Source: an uncultured Persicobacter sp. (GTDB lineage Bacteria > Bacteroidota > Bacteroidia > Cytophagales > Cyclobacteriaceae). Taken from it: a DNA stretch of 64,000 nucleotides. The position numbers and the translations under genes are program-made. Of the stretch, positions 1 through 9,029 are shown piece after piece. The notes below the pieces were generated by a model that did not search any database, had not been told where the DNA came from, and saw only the letters and a list, made by a program, of their open reading frames with translations. Position 1 is the first letter of the stretch. Each line of letters opens with the position of its first letter. The stretch covers positions 1 through 64,000 of the forward strand of contig CANMKE010000006.1 in NCBI GenBank assembly GCA_947498325.1, in the 5' to 3' direction.

Positions 1-63
1 AGAGTTGAACTCGCGACCTCCGGGTTATGAATCCGACGCTCTAACCAACTGAGCTACCTCGCC
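1..63 (-). tRNA. tRNA-Met (CAT), 3' end cut by the window edge
   Basis: The reverse complement is identical over its whole visible length to the complete tRNA at 112-185, including the D arm and the CAT anticodon arm. About 11 nt of the T-arm/acceptor 3' side lie outside the window. It is the downstream copy of a tandem pair and is probably cotranscribed with the copy at 112-185. Confidence 0.93.
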
Positions 64-111
64 GAGAGGTTTATTTTTAATCTCCCTTTAAGAGATTGTG
101 GTTTTATTTTG

Positions 112-185
112 TGGCGAGAGCGAGAGTTGAACTCGCGACCTCCGGGTTATGAATCCGACGCTCTAACCAACTGAGCTACCTCGCC
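112..185 (-). tRNA. tRNA-Met (CAT), probably elongator
   Basis: Read on the minus strand, a 74-nt cloverleaf is visible: acceptor GGCGAGG pairs with the 3' strand ending in CTCGCC before discriminator A, the anticodon loop contains CAT, and the T arm GCGAG/CTCGC encloses TTCAACT. The first acceptor pair is G-C; initiator tRNAs usually have a 1:72 mismatch, so an elongator methionine tRNA is more likely. A lysidine-modified tRNA-Ile(CAT) cannot be excluded from sequence alone. A 48-nt AT-rich spacer separates it from the second copy. Confidence 0.93.
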
Positions 186-203
186 TGTTTCCGTTTGGGA
201 GTG

Positions 204-211
204 CAAATATA
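204..211 (-). promoter_or_regulatory. Bacteroidota-type -7 element for the tRNA-Met pair
   Basis: On the minus strand this reads TATATTTG, an exact TAnnTTTG match, with TTG (233-235) 21 bp upstream as the -33 half. It sits 18 bp before the mature 5' end of the tRNA, as expected for a tRNA promoter. Confidence 0.75.
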
Positions 212-369
212 GGGAAATCCTCAGGCAAAAAGCAACGACCTTTTACTTAAACGCCTAAATTTATTTTTCAAAAAAATCTAAATGCTTGTATTAAAGCATA
301 TTTTGAGGTCAAAAAAATTTAAAAAAACAGAAGATCGCTTCTTGAGCTTCTAATAAGCCAATAATTTTA

Positions 370-377
370 TAAATTTG
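370..377 (+). promoter_or_regulatory. -7 promoter element (TAAATTTG) for the LptF/LptG-family gene
   Basis: TAAATTTG is an exact TAnnTTTG match, 25 bp before the chosen ATG at 403. The -33 half is weak (TTG at 342-344, 25 bp upstream). The 186-402 gap otherwise holds only AT-rich sequence. Confidence 0.6.
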
Positions 378-402
378 CCTTTAATTGGCCTTAAGTGCAA
401 TT

Positions 403-2226
403 ATGAAGAAACTTGATAAGTTAATACTCCAATCTTTTATTGGCCCCTTTATCGGGACCTTGGCAGTGGCGGTGTTCGTCCTGCTGGCGCAGTTTTTCCT
501 TCGTTATTTCGACGAGCTGGTCGGGAAGGGGCTTGGCGCATCCACTTATTTCGAATTGGTGGGTTATTTTTCAATATTCATGATTCCTCAGGCATTGCCC
601 TTGGCGGTGTTGCTCTCTTCCCTGATGACCTTCGGTAACCTTGGGGAGCATTTCGAGCTGACGGCGATTAAGAGTTCAGGGATTTCCCTGTTGCGGGTTT
701 TACGGCCTATCTTCATCTTTTCAATCATTCTCTCGGGCTTTGCTTTCTATTGTAATGATCAGATTGTGCCCAAGGCCAACCTCAAGGCGTGGTCGTTGCT
801 ATATGATATCAAGCGGAAAAAGCCAGCGATGGAAATTAAGCCGGGCGTCTTCTATGGGGATTTGCCAGGTTATAAGATTCGGGTAAAATCGGTTTCCGAT
901 AACGGGAAATCGATGAAAAATATGATCATTTACAATCACAGTGATGGGCAGGGGAACAAGGAAGTGATCCTGGCGGATTCTGGCGATATGTATATGATCC
1001 ACAACCAGCGCTATCTGGTCATGGAGCTCTATCATGGCAACAGCTATACGGAGTCCAATCCTGATGGGGTGAAGTCGGGCTCTTCGGGCTATCACGATAT
1101 CGCGCCCCTGATGCGGAACCATTTTCAGCGCTCGAAAATGGTTTTTTCAATGCAGTCCTTTGACCTCGAGCGTACCCGTGAGGATTTGTTTTCTTCCAAT
1201 AGGATGATGAAAAACGTCAATCAATTGGGGCATGATATTGACTCTCTGCAATTGGATGCCAATGCTTTCAGGTATGAGGTGTACAATGGGATGAAGTCAA
1301 ACAGCTGGTTTAAATATCATCTCAAAGGGCAGGTTGAAGTGCCTGATTTTTATGCCGAGCAGCATCTTAAACGGCAGAAGATCATCAGGAAAATGAACTT
1401 TATGAAAGCGAGGGGAAATGAAATTAGACGTTTGGATTCCCTGGCGCAGAATGGCACGGACACCACTGGAATGATGGAGTTGTTCCTGGAGAAAGAGGCT
1501 AGGAAAAAGATAACGAAACCAGTGAAAGAAAGTGGAACCTATGGAGGTGCAGCGCAGTCGATGCTGGCCGAAGAGGGCGCACCTTTTGATGTTGATGAGC
1601 CTGCGGAAGATTCTATCATTACTCAGCCAATGGTAGCAGCGCAGGCGGAACCGGAAGTGAACCTTTATGCGGACTATTCTTTTGAAGTTGCGGAACAGGC
1701 TTCCCTGAAGGTGGACTCCCTGCTGGAGGTGAAGAACCGAAACGCGCGGGTTTATCGCTCGGCACTCTCTCAGTCACGGTATGTCAAAAATACCATCATG
1801 TCGCAGTCGAATAAAATAGAGAACAGGCTGAAGTCAAAATACCGCTTCCAGATTGAGTGGCAGAAGAAATTTGCCATGTCTATGGCCTGCGTGATCATGT
1901 TCCTGATTGGCGCGCCACTCGGGGCGATTATCAAAAAAGGTGGCCTGGGCTTTCCTGTGCTGATATCCATTGTGTTTTTTATCTTCTATTTCATCGTCTC
2001 GATGACGGGCGAGAAGTGGGCCAAAGAAGGGCTCGTTTCTGCATTTGCAGGAATTTGGGCTGCGGATTTCGTGCTTTTGCCTTTCGGTTTGTTTTTTCTC
2101 CGACAGGCACGTGTAGACGCCCGATTGTTCGATACAGACTTCTACGCCGTGGTTTTTGATAGAATAAAAATGCTTTTCAAAAAGAAAACGAAGCAAGATG
2201 CCCTCCCCGAACAAAAAGGGGAATAG
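403..2226 (+). CDS. LptF/LptG-family permease (YjgP/YjgQ type)
   Basis: Family members form the inner-membrane part of the LptB2FG complex that extracts lipopolysaccharide and passes it to the periplasmic bridge. The 607-residue product begins MKKLDKLILQSF and shows hydrophobic spans near residues 12-35, 50-75 and 98-120. A long polar region of about 370 residues follows, then a cluster of three C-terminal spans (about 495-580): the 3+3 LptF/G pattern around a large periplasmic domain. The periplasmic part is longer than in Escherichia coli LptF or LptG (about 360 residues in total), which is common in Bacteroidota. An in-frame TTG at 385 would add six residues, but the ATG at 403 gives the usual family start and lies below the -7 element. 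LptF and LptG cannot be told apart here. Confidence 0.9.
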   Translation: MKKLDKLILQSFIGPFIGTLAVAVFVLLAQFFLRYFDELVGKGLGASTYFELVGYFSIFMIPQALPLAVLLSSLMTFGNLGEHFELTAIKSSGISLLRVLRPIFIFSIILSGFAFYCNDQIVPKANLKAWSLLYDIKRKKPAMEIKPGVFYGDLPGYKIRVKSVSDNGKSMKNMIIYNHSDGQGNKEVILADSGDMYMIHNQRYLVMELYHGNSYTESNPDGVKSGSSGYHDIAPLMRNHFQRSKMVFSMQSFDLERTREDLFSSNRMMKNVNQLGHDIDSLQLDANAFRYEVYNGMKSNSWFKYHLKGQVEVPDFYAEQHLKRQKIIRKMNFMKARGNEIRRLDSLAQNGTDTTGMMELFLEKEARKKITKPVKESGTYGGAAQSMLAEEGAPFDVDEPAEDSIITQPMVAAQAEPEVNLYADYSFEVAEQASLKVDSLLEVKNRNARVYRSALSQSRYVKNTIMSQSNKIENRLKSKYRFQIEWQKKFAMSMACVIMFLIGAPLGAIIKKGGLGFPVLISIVFFIFYFIVSMTGEKWAKEGLVSAFAGIWAADFVLLPFGLFFLRQARVDARLFDTDFYAVVFDRIKMLFKKKTKQDALPEQKGE

Positions 2227-2297
2227 TCTTTGTAATAAACTCCTCCGTAAAGAGGAAATTTAATGCGCTACTTGTTAGATTATCGTGTTTTAATTAC

Positions 2298-2305
2298 TAT
2301 CTTTG
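2298..2305 (+). promoter_or_regulatory. Promoter of rpsO (TATCTTTG)
   Basis: An exact TAnnTTTG element, with TTG at 2272-2274 placed 23 bp upstream. Transcription would begin about 35 nt before the rpsO ATG at 2347. It shows that the longer open frame beginning at 2263 is not the real gene start. Confidence 0.72.
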
Positions 2306-2346
2306 CGGTTCGTATAATAATTATTAAACCTAAATTTTTGCTAGCT

Positions 2347-2622
2347 ATGTATTTGGCAAAGGAAAAGAAAGAAGAAATCTTTGAGAATCATGGTCGGTTG
2401 AAATCAAAGGCGGATACTGGATCTGCAGAGTCGCAAATTGCACTTTTCACGCACCGTATCAACCATTTGACTGAGCATTTGAAGCGTAACAAAAAAGACC
2501 ACTCTACTCGTTTGGGTCTTTTGAAATTGGTTGGTAAGCGTCGTTCATTGTTGGATTATTTGACAAAGACTGACATCACGCGTTACCGTGCAATCATTGC
2601 AGAACTTGGAATTAGAAAATAA
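2347..2622 (+). CDS. rpsO: 30S ribosomal protein S15
   Basis: S15 binds the central domain of 16S rRNA early in 30S assembly and contributes to intersubunit bridges. The 91-residue product matches the usual length (about 89) and shows the hallmark stretches [25 protein letters not shown] and [10 protein letters not shown], ending in ELGIRK. The ATG at 2347 is chosen because it gives the family N terminus and follows the TATCTTTG promoter; the upstream in-frame extension is hydrophobic and not S15-like. Codon use is strongly biased to GGT, CGT and TTG, as expected for a highly expressed gene. It is followed by pnp, the same order as in enterobacteria, but a terminator separates the two here. 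Confidence 0.98.
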   Translation: MYLAKEKKEEIFENHGRLKSKADTGSAESQIALFTHRINHLTEHLKRNKKDHSTRLGLLKLVGKRRSLLDYLTKTDITRYRAIIAELGIRK

Positions 2623-2634
2623 TTTCAGAAATAT

Positions 2635-2668
2635 AAAAGGGAATCCAATCCAAGGGTTCCCTTTTTTT
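2635..2668 (+). terminator. Rho-independent terminator of rpsO
   Basis: A 12-bp stem (2635-2646 with 2654-2665, one G-U pair) has a 7-nt loop and runs into seven T residues. It uncouples rpsO from pnp. Confidence 0.85.
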
Positions 2669-2856
2669 GCTCATTGTAGCATACTTATTTCGTGTGATTT
2701 TTCATCGATTTATGAGGAAAATCGCCAATAATTAGATATTTTGGACGTACGAATGACCCAAATGGAGATGTGTCTGGTGGGGTAAATGCTGGACATCGGG
2801 TTACTCTTTTTACCTCGAATATAGTTTTTAGAAGATTCGATTTATATAATATTAAT

Positions 2857-5079
2857 ATGTATCCAAACGTAATAAACAAAACCTTATCCCTTCCTGATGG
2901 CCGTACTATCAGTGTAGAGACTGGTAAATTAGCGAAACAAGCCGACGGTTCTGTTGTGGTTCGCATGGGCGACACAATGTTGTTGGCCACTGTTGTATCT
3001 TCAAAAGATGCACGTGAAGGTGTAGATTTCCTCCCTCTTTCAGTTGACTATCAAGAGAAATTCGCTTCTGCTGGTCGTATTCCTGGTGGTTTCTTGAAAC
3101 GTGAAGGAAAACTTTCTGATCATGAGGTATTGGTGTGTCGTTTGATCGACCGTGCGTTACGTCCTTTGTTCCCAAGTGATTATCACTCTGAAACACAAGT
3201 GATGGTGACTTTGATTTCAGCGGATGACAATGCTAAGCCAGATGCTTTGGCATGTTTCGCAGCTTCTGCTGCTATCGCTGTTTCTGATATTCCTTTCAGT
3301 GAGCCAGTTTCTGAAGTACGTGTAGCGCGTTCTGAAGGAGAATACGTGGTTAACCCAACGCCTGCTCAATTGGAAGTAGCAGATATGGACATGATCGTTG
3401 CGGCGACTATGGATAATATCATGATGGTGGAAGGTGAGATGCACGAGGCTTCTGAGCAGGATATGCTTGAGGCAATGAAGGTAGCTCATGAGACCATCAA
3501 AAAACAATGTCAAGTTCAGCTTGAGTTAGCTCAGGAAGCAGGTAAGACGGAAAAACGTACTTACTGCCATGAGACTCATGACGAAGCGCTTGAAAAAGAA
3601 ATGTTCGAGAAATTGTATGACAAAGTTTATGCTGTTGCCAAACAATTGATCAATAATAAAAAAGAGCGTTCTGCTGCTTTTGCTAAAGTGAAAGAAGAGT
3701 ACATCGAATCATTGGGCGAGGACACTGAGGTGAACTTGGGCTTGGTAAGTACTTACTTTGGTAAAATCAACAAGAAAGCATCTCGTAACTTGGTATTGGA
3801 CGAGAAGGTGCGTTTGGATGGCCGTAAGCCTGAGCAAGTTCGCCCAATCTGGTCTGAAATCGACTATTTGCCGTCTGCACACGGTTCAGCAGTATTTACC
3901 CGTGGTGAAACACAATCTTTGTGTACCACTACTTTAGGGACGAAGCTTGATGAGCAGATGATCGATGGCGCGATGCACCATGGAACAAACAAATTCATCT
4001 TGCATTACAACTTCCCAGGTTTCTCAACAGGTGAGGCGAAGCCTAACCGTGGACCAGGACGTCGTGAGGTAGGACATGGTAACTTGGCACTTCGTGCATT
4101 GAAATATGTATTGCCAAGCCCTGAGGATAATCCTTACACTATCCGTATCGTTTCTGATATCCTTGAATCTAACGGTTCGTCTTCAATGGCAACTGTTTGT
4201 GGTGGATGTCTTTCTATGATGGATGCTGGTATTCCAATTAAAGCACCTGTTTCTGGTGTGGCTATGGGGATGATCTCTGATGTAGATACTGATCGCCATG
4301 TTGTATTGACGGACATCTTGGGTGATGAAGATCACTTGGGAGATATGGACTTCAAAGTAACAGGTACAGAGAATGGTATCACTGCTTGTCAGATGGATAT
4401 TAAAGTAGACGGATTATCTTACGAAGTATTGGAGCAAGCTTTGATGCAAGCGCGTGATGGTCGTCTTCATATCCTTGGCGAGATGAAGAAAACAATCTCT
4501 ACGCCTCGCAGCGAAATGAAACCTCATACACCACGTTCTAAATCCATCAAAATCGCTCGCGATATGATTGGTGCGGTAATCGGACCTGGTGGTAAGATTG
4601 TTCAGGAAATCCAAAAAGAAACTGGCGCTACGATCGTTATCGAAGAAGTAGAAGAAGGTGGTTTGGTGAACATCTTTGCCGCATCTCAGGAAACAATGGA
4701 TGCTGCTGTAAACTGGGTGAAAGGTATTGTTGCAATGCCTGAAGAAGGTGAAATTTATACTGGTAAAGTAAAATCAATTACTGCATTTGGTGCATTTATT
4801 GAATTTATGCCTGGTAAAGAAGGCTTGCTTCACATCTCTGAAATCAAGTGGGAACGTCTTGAAACAATGGACGGCGTACTTGAAGTAGGCGAGGAAGTTC
4901 AAGTGAAGTTGATCGAAGTAGATAAGCGTACTGGTAAGTACCGTCTGTCTCGTAAAGTGTTGATTGAGAAGCCTGAAGGTTATCAGGAACGTCCTGCTCG
5001 CCAGGATCGTAATCGTGGTGATCGTAACAACGATCGCCGTGGTGGCCGCGATTTCCGTGACCGCCGCAGAGATTCATAA
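2857..5079 (+). CDS. pnp: Polyribonucleotide nucleotidyltransferase (PNPase)
   Basis: PNPase degrades RNA 3' to 5' by phosphorolysis and can also add untemplated tails. The 740-residue product has the family order: first RNase PH domain (about 10-145), helical linker, second RNase PH domain (about 320-545, with GRRE and NGSSS), KH domain (about 565-625, with IGPGGK) and S1 domain (about 630-700, with [12 protein letters not shown]). It ends in a basic Arg/Asp/Asn-rich tail of about 30 residues, which in other organisms can bind RNA or partners. The ATG at 2857 gives the usual start [10 protein letters not shown]; the GTG at 2770 would add 29 unrelated residues. No exact TAnnTTTG was found in the 188-bp gap upstream. 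Codon use is highly biased. Confidence 0.97.
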   Translation: MYPNVINKTLSLPDGRTISVETGKLAKQADGSVVVRMGDTMLLATVVSSKDAREGVDFLPLSVDYQEKFASAGRIPGGFLKREGKLSDHEVLVCRLIDRALRPLFPSDYHSETQVMVTLISADDNAKPDALACFAASAAIAVSDIPFSEPVSEVRVARSEGEYVVNPTPAQLEVADMDMIVAATMDNIMMVEGEMHEASEQDMLEAMKVAHETIKKQCQVQLELAQEAGKTEKRTYCHETHDEALEKEMFEKLYDKVYAVAKQLINNKKERSAAFAKVKEEYIESLGEDTEVNLGLVSTYFGKINKKASRNLVLDEKVRLDGRKPEQVRPIWSEIDYLPSAHGSAVFTRGETQSLCTTTLGTKLDEQMIDGAMHHGTNKFILHYNFPGFSTGEAKPNRGPGRREVGHGNLALRALKYVLPSPEDNPYTIRIVSDILESNGSSSMATVCGGCLSMMDAGIPIKAPVSGVAMGMISDVDTDRHVVLTDILGDEDHLGDMDFKVTGTENGITACQMDIKVDGLSYEVLEQALMQARDGRLHILGEMKKTISTPRSEMKPHTPRSKSIKIARDMIGAVIGPGGKIVQEIQKETGATIVIEEVEEGGLVNIFAASQETMDAAVNWVKGIVAMPEEGEIYTGKVKSITAFGAFIEFMPGKEGLLHISEIKWERLETMDGVLEVGEEVQVKLIEVDKRTGKYRLSRKVLIEKPEGYQERPARQDRNRGDRNNDRRGGRDFRDRRRDS

Positions 5080-5146
5080 TTTACTGCATGTCAGTATTGT
5101 TGGATCGGTTTTTGTTCCTTCTTTAGAGGACACTCGATGCTCATTG

Positions 5147-5179
5147 GAGATAGTTGTGATTTAGACAACTATCTCTTTT
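5147..5179 (+). terminator. Rho-independent terminator of pnp
   Basis: A perfect 11-bp stem (GAGATAGTTGT with ACAACTATCTC) has a 7-nt loop and is followed by TTTT, 68 bp after the pnp stop codon. Confidence 0.8.
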
Positions 5180-5255
5180 GGTTATCGTATAATATATGTT
5201 AGCCTTTGAGCGACATTCGAGTTTTCCTCGGATTCAGTAAACACAAAAAGTACGG

Positions 5256-6119
5256 ATGAGACAACTTAAGATCAGTAAACAGATCACTAACAGGGAGAGT
5301 CAGTCCCTTGATAAATATCTTCAGGAAATTGGTAAGGTAGACTTATTGACCCCAGAGGAGGAGGTTACGTTAGCTAAGCGTATTCGTGAAGGAGATCAAA
5401 TGGCATTGGAGAAATTAACCAAAGCCAATCTTCGTTTCGTAGTATCGGTAGCTAAACAATACCAAAATCAAGGCTTGTCTTTAGGTGATTTGATTAATGA
5501 AGGAAACCTTGGTTTGATTAAAGCCGCACAGCGCTTTGATGAAACTCGTGGTTTCAAATTTATCTCCTACGCAGTATGGTGGATCAGACAGTCGATTCTG
5601 CAAGCTTTGGCAGAGCAGTCTCGTATCGTCCGTTTACCTTTGAACCGTGTTGGGTCCCTAAACAAAATTTCTAAAACATTCTCTGAATTGGAGCAACGTT
5701 TCGAGCGTGAGCCTTCTCCAGAAGAATTGGCGGAAGTTTTGGATGTCAATACCTCTGAGGTGGTTGATACACTGAAAATCTCGGGTCGTCATGTATCTGT
5801 TGATGCACCTTTCGTTCAAGGGGAAGAAAACAGCCTGTTGGATGTATTGGAAAATGATACAGAAGATACTCCTGACTCAGAATTGATCAGTGATTCTTTG
5901 CGCCGCGAGGTACAACGAGCACTTTCTACACTTACGCAACGTGAGGCAGATGTTATTTCTCTTTACTTCGGATTGAATGGCGAGCAAGCCATGACCTTGG
6001 AAGAAATCGGGGAGAAATTCAACCTGACACGTGAGCGTGTGCGTCAGATTAAAGAAAAAGCGATTCGTCGTTTAAGACATACTTCGAGAAGCAAAGCACT
6101 TAAACCTTATTTAGGTTAA
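5256..6119 (+). CDS. rpoD: Primary RNA polymerase sigma factor, RpoD/SigA
   Basis: This is the housekeeping sigma factor directing RNA polymerase to vegetative promoters. The 287-residue product lacks region 1.1 and begins almost directly with region 1.2 ([20 protein letters not shown]). Region 2 follows (about 55-125, with [13 protein letters not shown] and the -10-reading [11 protein letters not shown] segment), then region 3 and region 4 (about 225-280, helix-turn-helix ending [19 protein letters not shown]). This compact form is typical of Bacteroidota, whose sigma reads TTG / TAnnTTTG promoters like those listed here. It is monocistronic, with a terminator before and after. The ATG at 5256 is the only sensible start. 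Confidence 0.97.
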   Translation: MRQLKISKQITNRESQSLDKYLQEIGKVDLLTPEEEVTLAKRIREGDQMALEKLTKANLRFVVSVAKQYQNQGLSLGDLINEGNLGLIKAAQRFDETRGFKFISYAVWWIRQSILQALAEQSRIVRLPLNRVGSLNKISKTFSELEQRFEREPSPEELAEVLDVNTSEVVDTLKISGRHVSVDAPFVQGEENSLLDVLENDTEDTPDSELISDSLRREVQRALSTLTQREADVISLYFGLNGEQAMTLEEIGEKFNLTRERVRQIKEKAIRRLRHTSRSKALKPYLG

Positions 6120-6152
6120 TATCGCTTATAGCATATCAAAATATTCAATGTT

Positions 6153-6180
6153 AAAAGGTCTCTATAGAGACCTTTTTTTT
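6153..6180 (+). terminator. Rho-independent terminator of rpoD
   Basis: A perfect 10-bp stem (AAAAGGTCTC / GAGACCTTTT) around TATA, running into a tract of eight T residues, 33 bp after the rpoD stop. Confidence 0.9.
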
Positions 6181-6243
6181 GTAGAATTCTTCCGATATTT
6201 GAGCCATTGAAATGCTTATAATAAAAAACTAAATTATATCAAC

Positions 6244-7200
6244 ATGACTACAGAATCTATTGATGTTTTAATCATCGGATCAGGACCTGCAGGTTACACT
6301 GCCGCTATTTATGCTTCAAGAGCTGGTTTGCAGCCCGTAATGTATCAGGGAATTCAGCCTGGTGGTCAATTGACGATCACTAATGATGTAGAGAACTTTC
6401 CTGGCTACCCTGAAGGAATCAATGGCCCAACGATGATGATGGATTTCATGAGTCAGGCACAACGATTCGGAACAGATATCCGCACAGGTATTGCTACATC
6501 TGTGGACTTTTCTTCTTACCCTCATAAAGTGGTTATTGATGAATCACATGAGATTACCGCTAAGTCGGTCATCATCTCTACAGGTGCTTCGGCGAAATGG
6601 CTGGGATTGCCTTCTGAGGATGAATACAATGGACGTGGGGTATCTGCCTGTGCTGTATGTGATGGATTCTTCTACCGTGGGCAAGATGTTGCCGTAGTTG
6701 GTGGCGGTGATACTGCTGCTGAAGAAGCGACCTATTTATCCAAATTGGCCAACAAAGTCTATTTGATTGTTCGCCGTGATGAAATGCGCGCATCGAAAAT
6801 TATGCAAGCTCGTGTAGATAAAACACCAAATATTGAAGTGCTTTGGAACTCTTCAACTGACGAGGTTTTAGGGAATGAAGAAGGTGTTACAGGGGTTAGA
6901 TTGATCAATAATGTAACGAAAGAAAAATCTGAAATTGAGGTTTCAGGATTTTTTGTTGCTATTGGTCATAAACCGAATACCGATATCTTCAAAAACTATG
7001 TTAATACTGATGAGGCTGGTTACATTATCACCGAAGCAGGAACATCCAAAACGAATGTAGAGGGCGTATTTGCCGCAGGTGATGCACAGGATAAACTATA
7101 CCGTCAGGCAGTTACTGCTGCGGGTAGTGGATGTATGGCAGCCTTGGATGCTGAACGTTTCTTGGCAGAAAAAGAGATGGAACTTACACCAGAAAAATAA
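6244..7200 (+). CDS. trxB: Thioredoxin-disulfide reductase
   Basis: TrxB transfers electrons from NADPH through FAD and a redox-active disulfide to thioredoxin in the cytoplasm. The 318-residue product has the N-terminal FAD-binding GSGPAG (12-17), the active-site CAVC (Cys136 and Cys139), the NADPH-binding GGGDTA (153-158) and the C-terminal FAD motif ending in AAGDAQD. Length and order match low-molecular-weight TrxB. It heads a tight cluster with the M23 peptidase gene 2 nt downstream and bshB1 beyond it, so two thiol-redox genes probably share a transcript. Confidence 0.97.
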   Translation: MTTESIDVLIIGSGPAGYTAAIYASRAGLQPVMYQGIQPGGQLTITNDVENFPGYPEGINGPTMMMDFMSQAQRFGTDIRTGIATSVDFSSYPHKVVIDESHEITAKSVIISTGASAKWLGLPSEDEYNGRGVSACAVCDGFFYRGQDVAVVGGGDTAAEEATYLSKLANKVYLIVRRDEMRASKIMQARVDKTPNIEVLWNSSTDEVLGNEEGVTGVRLINNVTKEKSEIEVSGFFVAIGHKPNTDIFKNYVNTDEAGYIITEAGTSKTNVEGVFAAGDAQDKLYRQAVTAAGSGCMAALDAERFLAEKEMELTPEK

Positions 7201-7202
7201 GC

Positions 7203-8234
7203 GTGAAAAGAAGTTATTTAATCATGATTTTTGCCATTGCAGTCGCTATGCCTGCAATGGCTCAAAAATCCCAAAAGCACTCTTTTTGGGATTTTTTTAA
7301 GTTCAAAAAGAAGCATAAAGTAGAGACGGTCTATATTCCCGATTCTGTATTGAATGCTACGTGGAAAGATGAGGCTTATCAAAAAGAAATGGAGGATCTT
7401 GATGATTTCTCCTACGTGTTTGATTCCCTCGAACTTGCTGAATTACAAAAACCTTTGCCTTCCCGTTTTGATTACGACGAGGAATGCCGTACCCACATCG
7501 GATCAGTTGAAATTCCATGTTTTTTCTTAGAGAGTCAGGACTTCTTTTCTTCCTGGTCAACAGTAAATCTAAACCCGTATCAGTACGATGGAACCAAGTT
7601 CCGCGATACTTTGGAGTTACCGTTGTATGATGAAAGGCACCCCTATGTGTCTCCTATAGCTAAGAAAACGCACATCACTTCCAATTTTGGGATGCGTCGC
7701 TATCGTTGGCATTATGGTACCGATTTGAAGGTGCAGACAGGTGATACCATCGTATCCGCTTTTGATGGGGTGGTGCGTATGGCAAAATATGATCGCCGCG
7801 GATATGGCTATTATGTGTTGGTGCGTCACTCCAATGGCTTAGAGACCCTTTATGGTCACCTCTCCAAACGTCTGGTTGTTCCTGGTCAGGAAGTAAAGGC
7901 TGGCGAGGTAATCGGGCTGGGTGGAAGCACAGGGCGTTCATCGGGTTCTCATTTGCATTTTGAGATCAGGTATAGAGGAATGCCCATAGACCCCATGACA
8001 GTGGTAGATATTGATCAGCAGTTGCAGCTCAAATACAGGATTATGGAAGTGACCCCTCAAACCTTTGCCTACCTGAAAGAGGTTCGTAAGGTTGTCCACC
8101 ATCGGATTCGTCGAGGTGATACATTGAGCCATATTGCGAGAAGATACCATACTTCTGTCACAAAAATTTGCAGACTCAACGGAATGAAACGAAGTAGCGT
8201 ACTTAGAGTCGGAAAAACAATTCGAGTTAGATAA
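7203..8234 (+). CDS. Secreted M23 peptidase with C-terminal LysM domain
   Basis: M23 (lysostaphin/LytM-type) enzymes cut peptidoglycan peptide cross-links; LysM binds the glycan. The 343-residue product has a signal peptide (MKRSYLIMIFAIAVAMPAMA, then AQK), a spacer to about residue 160, an M23 domain (about 160-265) with the zinc motifs HYGTD and HLHFE, and a single C-terminal LysM repeat (about 300-343, with RRGDTLSHIARRY). The start is GTG at 7203: it supplies the Lys-Arg n-region, whereas the next ATG (residue 8) would begin inside the hydrophobic core. It lies 2 nt after trxB, and its stop overlaps the bshB1 start, so translational coupling is likely. The metal ligands look complete, so it is probably an active hydrolase rather than an EnvC/NlpD-type activator. 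Confidence 0.92.
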   Translation: MKRSYLIMIFAIAVAMPAMAQKSQKHSFWDFFKFKKKHKVETVYIPDSVLNATWKDEAYQKEMEDLDDFSYVFDSLELAELQKPLPSRFDYDEECRTHIGSVEIPCFFLESQDFFSSWSTVNLNPYQYDGTKFRDTLELPLYDERHPYVSPIAKKTHITSNFGMRRYRWHYGTDLKVQTGDTIVSAFDGVVRMAKYDRRGYGYYVLVRHSNGLETLYGHLSKRLVVPGQEVKAGEVIGLGGSTGRSSGSHLHFEIRYRGMPIDPMTVVDIDQQLQLKYRIMEVTPQTFAYLKEVRKVVHHRIRRGDTLSHIARRYHTSVTKICRLNGMKRSSVLRVGKTIRVR

Positions 8235-8962
8235 TGAAACTGGATATATTAGTATTGGCCGCACATCCTGACGATGCAGAACTTTCCTGCTCAGGAACGA
8301 TTGTAAAACACATTCGCGCTGGTAAATCCGTAGGGATTGTTGATTTTACAAGAGGAGAGTTGGGTACGCGGGGTAGCGCAGAAATACGAGACCGTGAGGC
8401 CCGCGCTTCAGCGGAGATTATGGGGCTGGCAGTTCGGGAGAACCTTCAATTTGCTGACGGCTTTTTTACCAACGATCAGGCACATCAGATGGAAGTTATC
8501 CGAATGCTGAGAAAATACAAGCCTGAAGTGGTGTTTTGTAACGCGAAGGAAGACCGTCACCCTGATCATCAGAAAGGTGGCGAGCTGGCAACCGTGTCCT
8601 GTTTTCTTGCGGGCTTAAAGAAGATAGAAACTTTTGATGAAGGACATACGCAGGAAGCATGGCGCCCCAAGGCTGTATATCAGTATATTCAGAGTAATTA
8701 CATTGCTCCTGATTTTGTGGTGGATTGCTCAGAGGTATGGGATGTGAAAATGGCGGCAGTAAAGGCATTTTCCTCTCAGTTTTTCACGGGTGATACCGCT
8801 GACGGTAATGCCGAAGACCAAACCTTTATTTCTACGCCTGCTTTTGTAGAGTTCCTCAATGCCCGAGGGCGTGAGTATGGTCAACATATTGGTGTGGAAT
8901 ATGCTGAAGGTTTTACCACCACTCGATTAATGGGGGTGGATGATGTTTTTGACTTGATTTGA
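8234..8962 (+). CDS. bshB1: Bacillithiol biosynthesis deacetylase BshB1
   Basis: BshB1 removes the acetyl group from N-acetylglucosaminyl-malate, the second step of bacillithiol synthesis in the cytoplasm. The 242-residue product is a PIG-L/LmbE-type zinc deacetylase with AHPDDAE near the N terminus, the TRGELGTRG loop typical of BshB1, and HPDH in mid-protein. The ATG overlaps the stop of the upstream gene (TAATG), so coupling is expected. Co-location with trxB links two low-molecular-weight thiol systems. bshA and bshC are not in this window. Confidence 0.95.
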   Translation: MKLDILVLAAHPDDAELSCSGTIVKHIRAGKSVGIVDFTRGELGTRGSAEIRDREARASAEIMGLAVRENLQFADGFFTNDQAHQMEVIRMLRKYKPEVVFCNAKEDRHPDHQKGGELATVSCFLAGLKKIETFDEGHTQEAWRPKAVYQYIQSNYIAPDFVVDCSEVWDVKMAAVKAFSSQFFTGDTADGNAEDQTFISTPAFVEFLNARGREYGQHIGVEYAEGFTTTRLMGVDDVFDLI

Positions 8963-8986
8963 TCTTAGTCTGAAAATATCAACATA

Positions 8987-9029
8987 AAAAAAAGAGCGAC
9001 TTTCTGAGGTAGATTGTCGCTCTTTTTTT
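8987..9029. terminator. Bidirectional terminator between bshB1 and a convergent gene
   Basis: A 14-bp stem (8987-9000 with 9016-9029) has an A-tract on one side and a T-tract on the other, so it can stop transcription from either direction. The stop codon of the minus-strand gene (9028-9030) lies inside the T-tract. Confidence 0.88.

Noticed and set aside
112-185. Initiator tRNA-fMet
   Set aside because: The first acceptor pair is a normal G-C pair, unlike most bacterial initiators, which have a 1:72 mismatch.
1-185. tRNA-linked integration site of a mobile element
   Set aside because: The two tRNA copies are complete tandem genes with a normal promoter; no integrase gene or att-like partial repeat is seen next to them.
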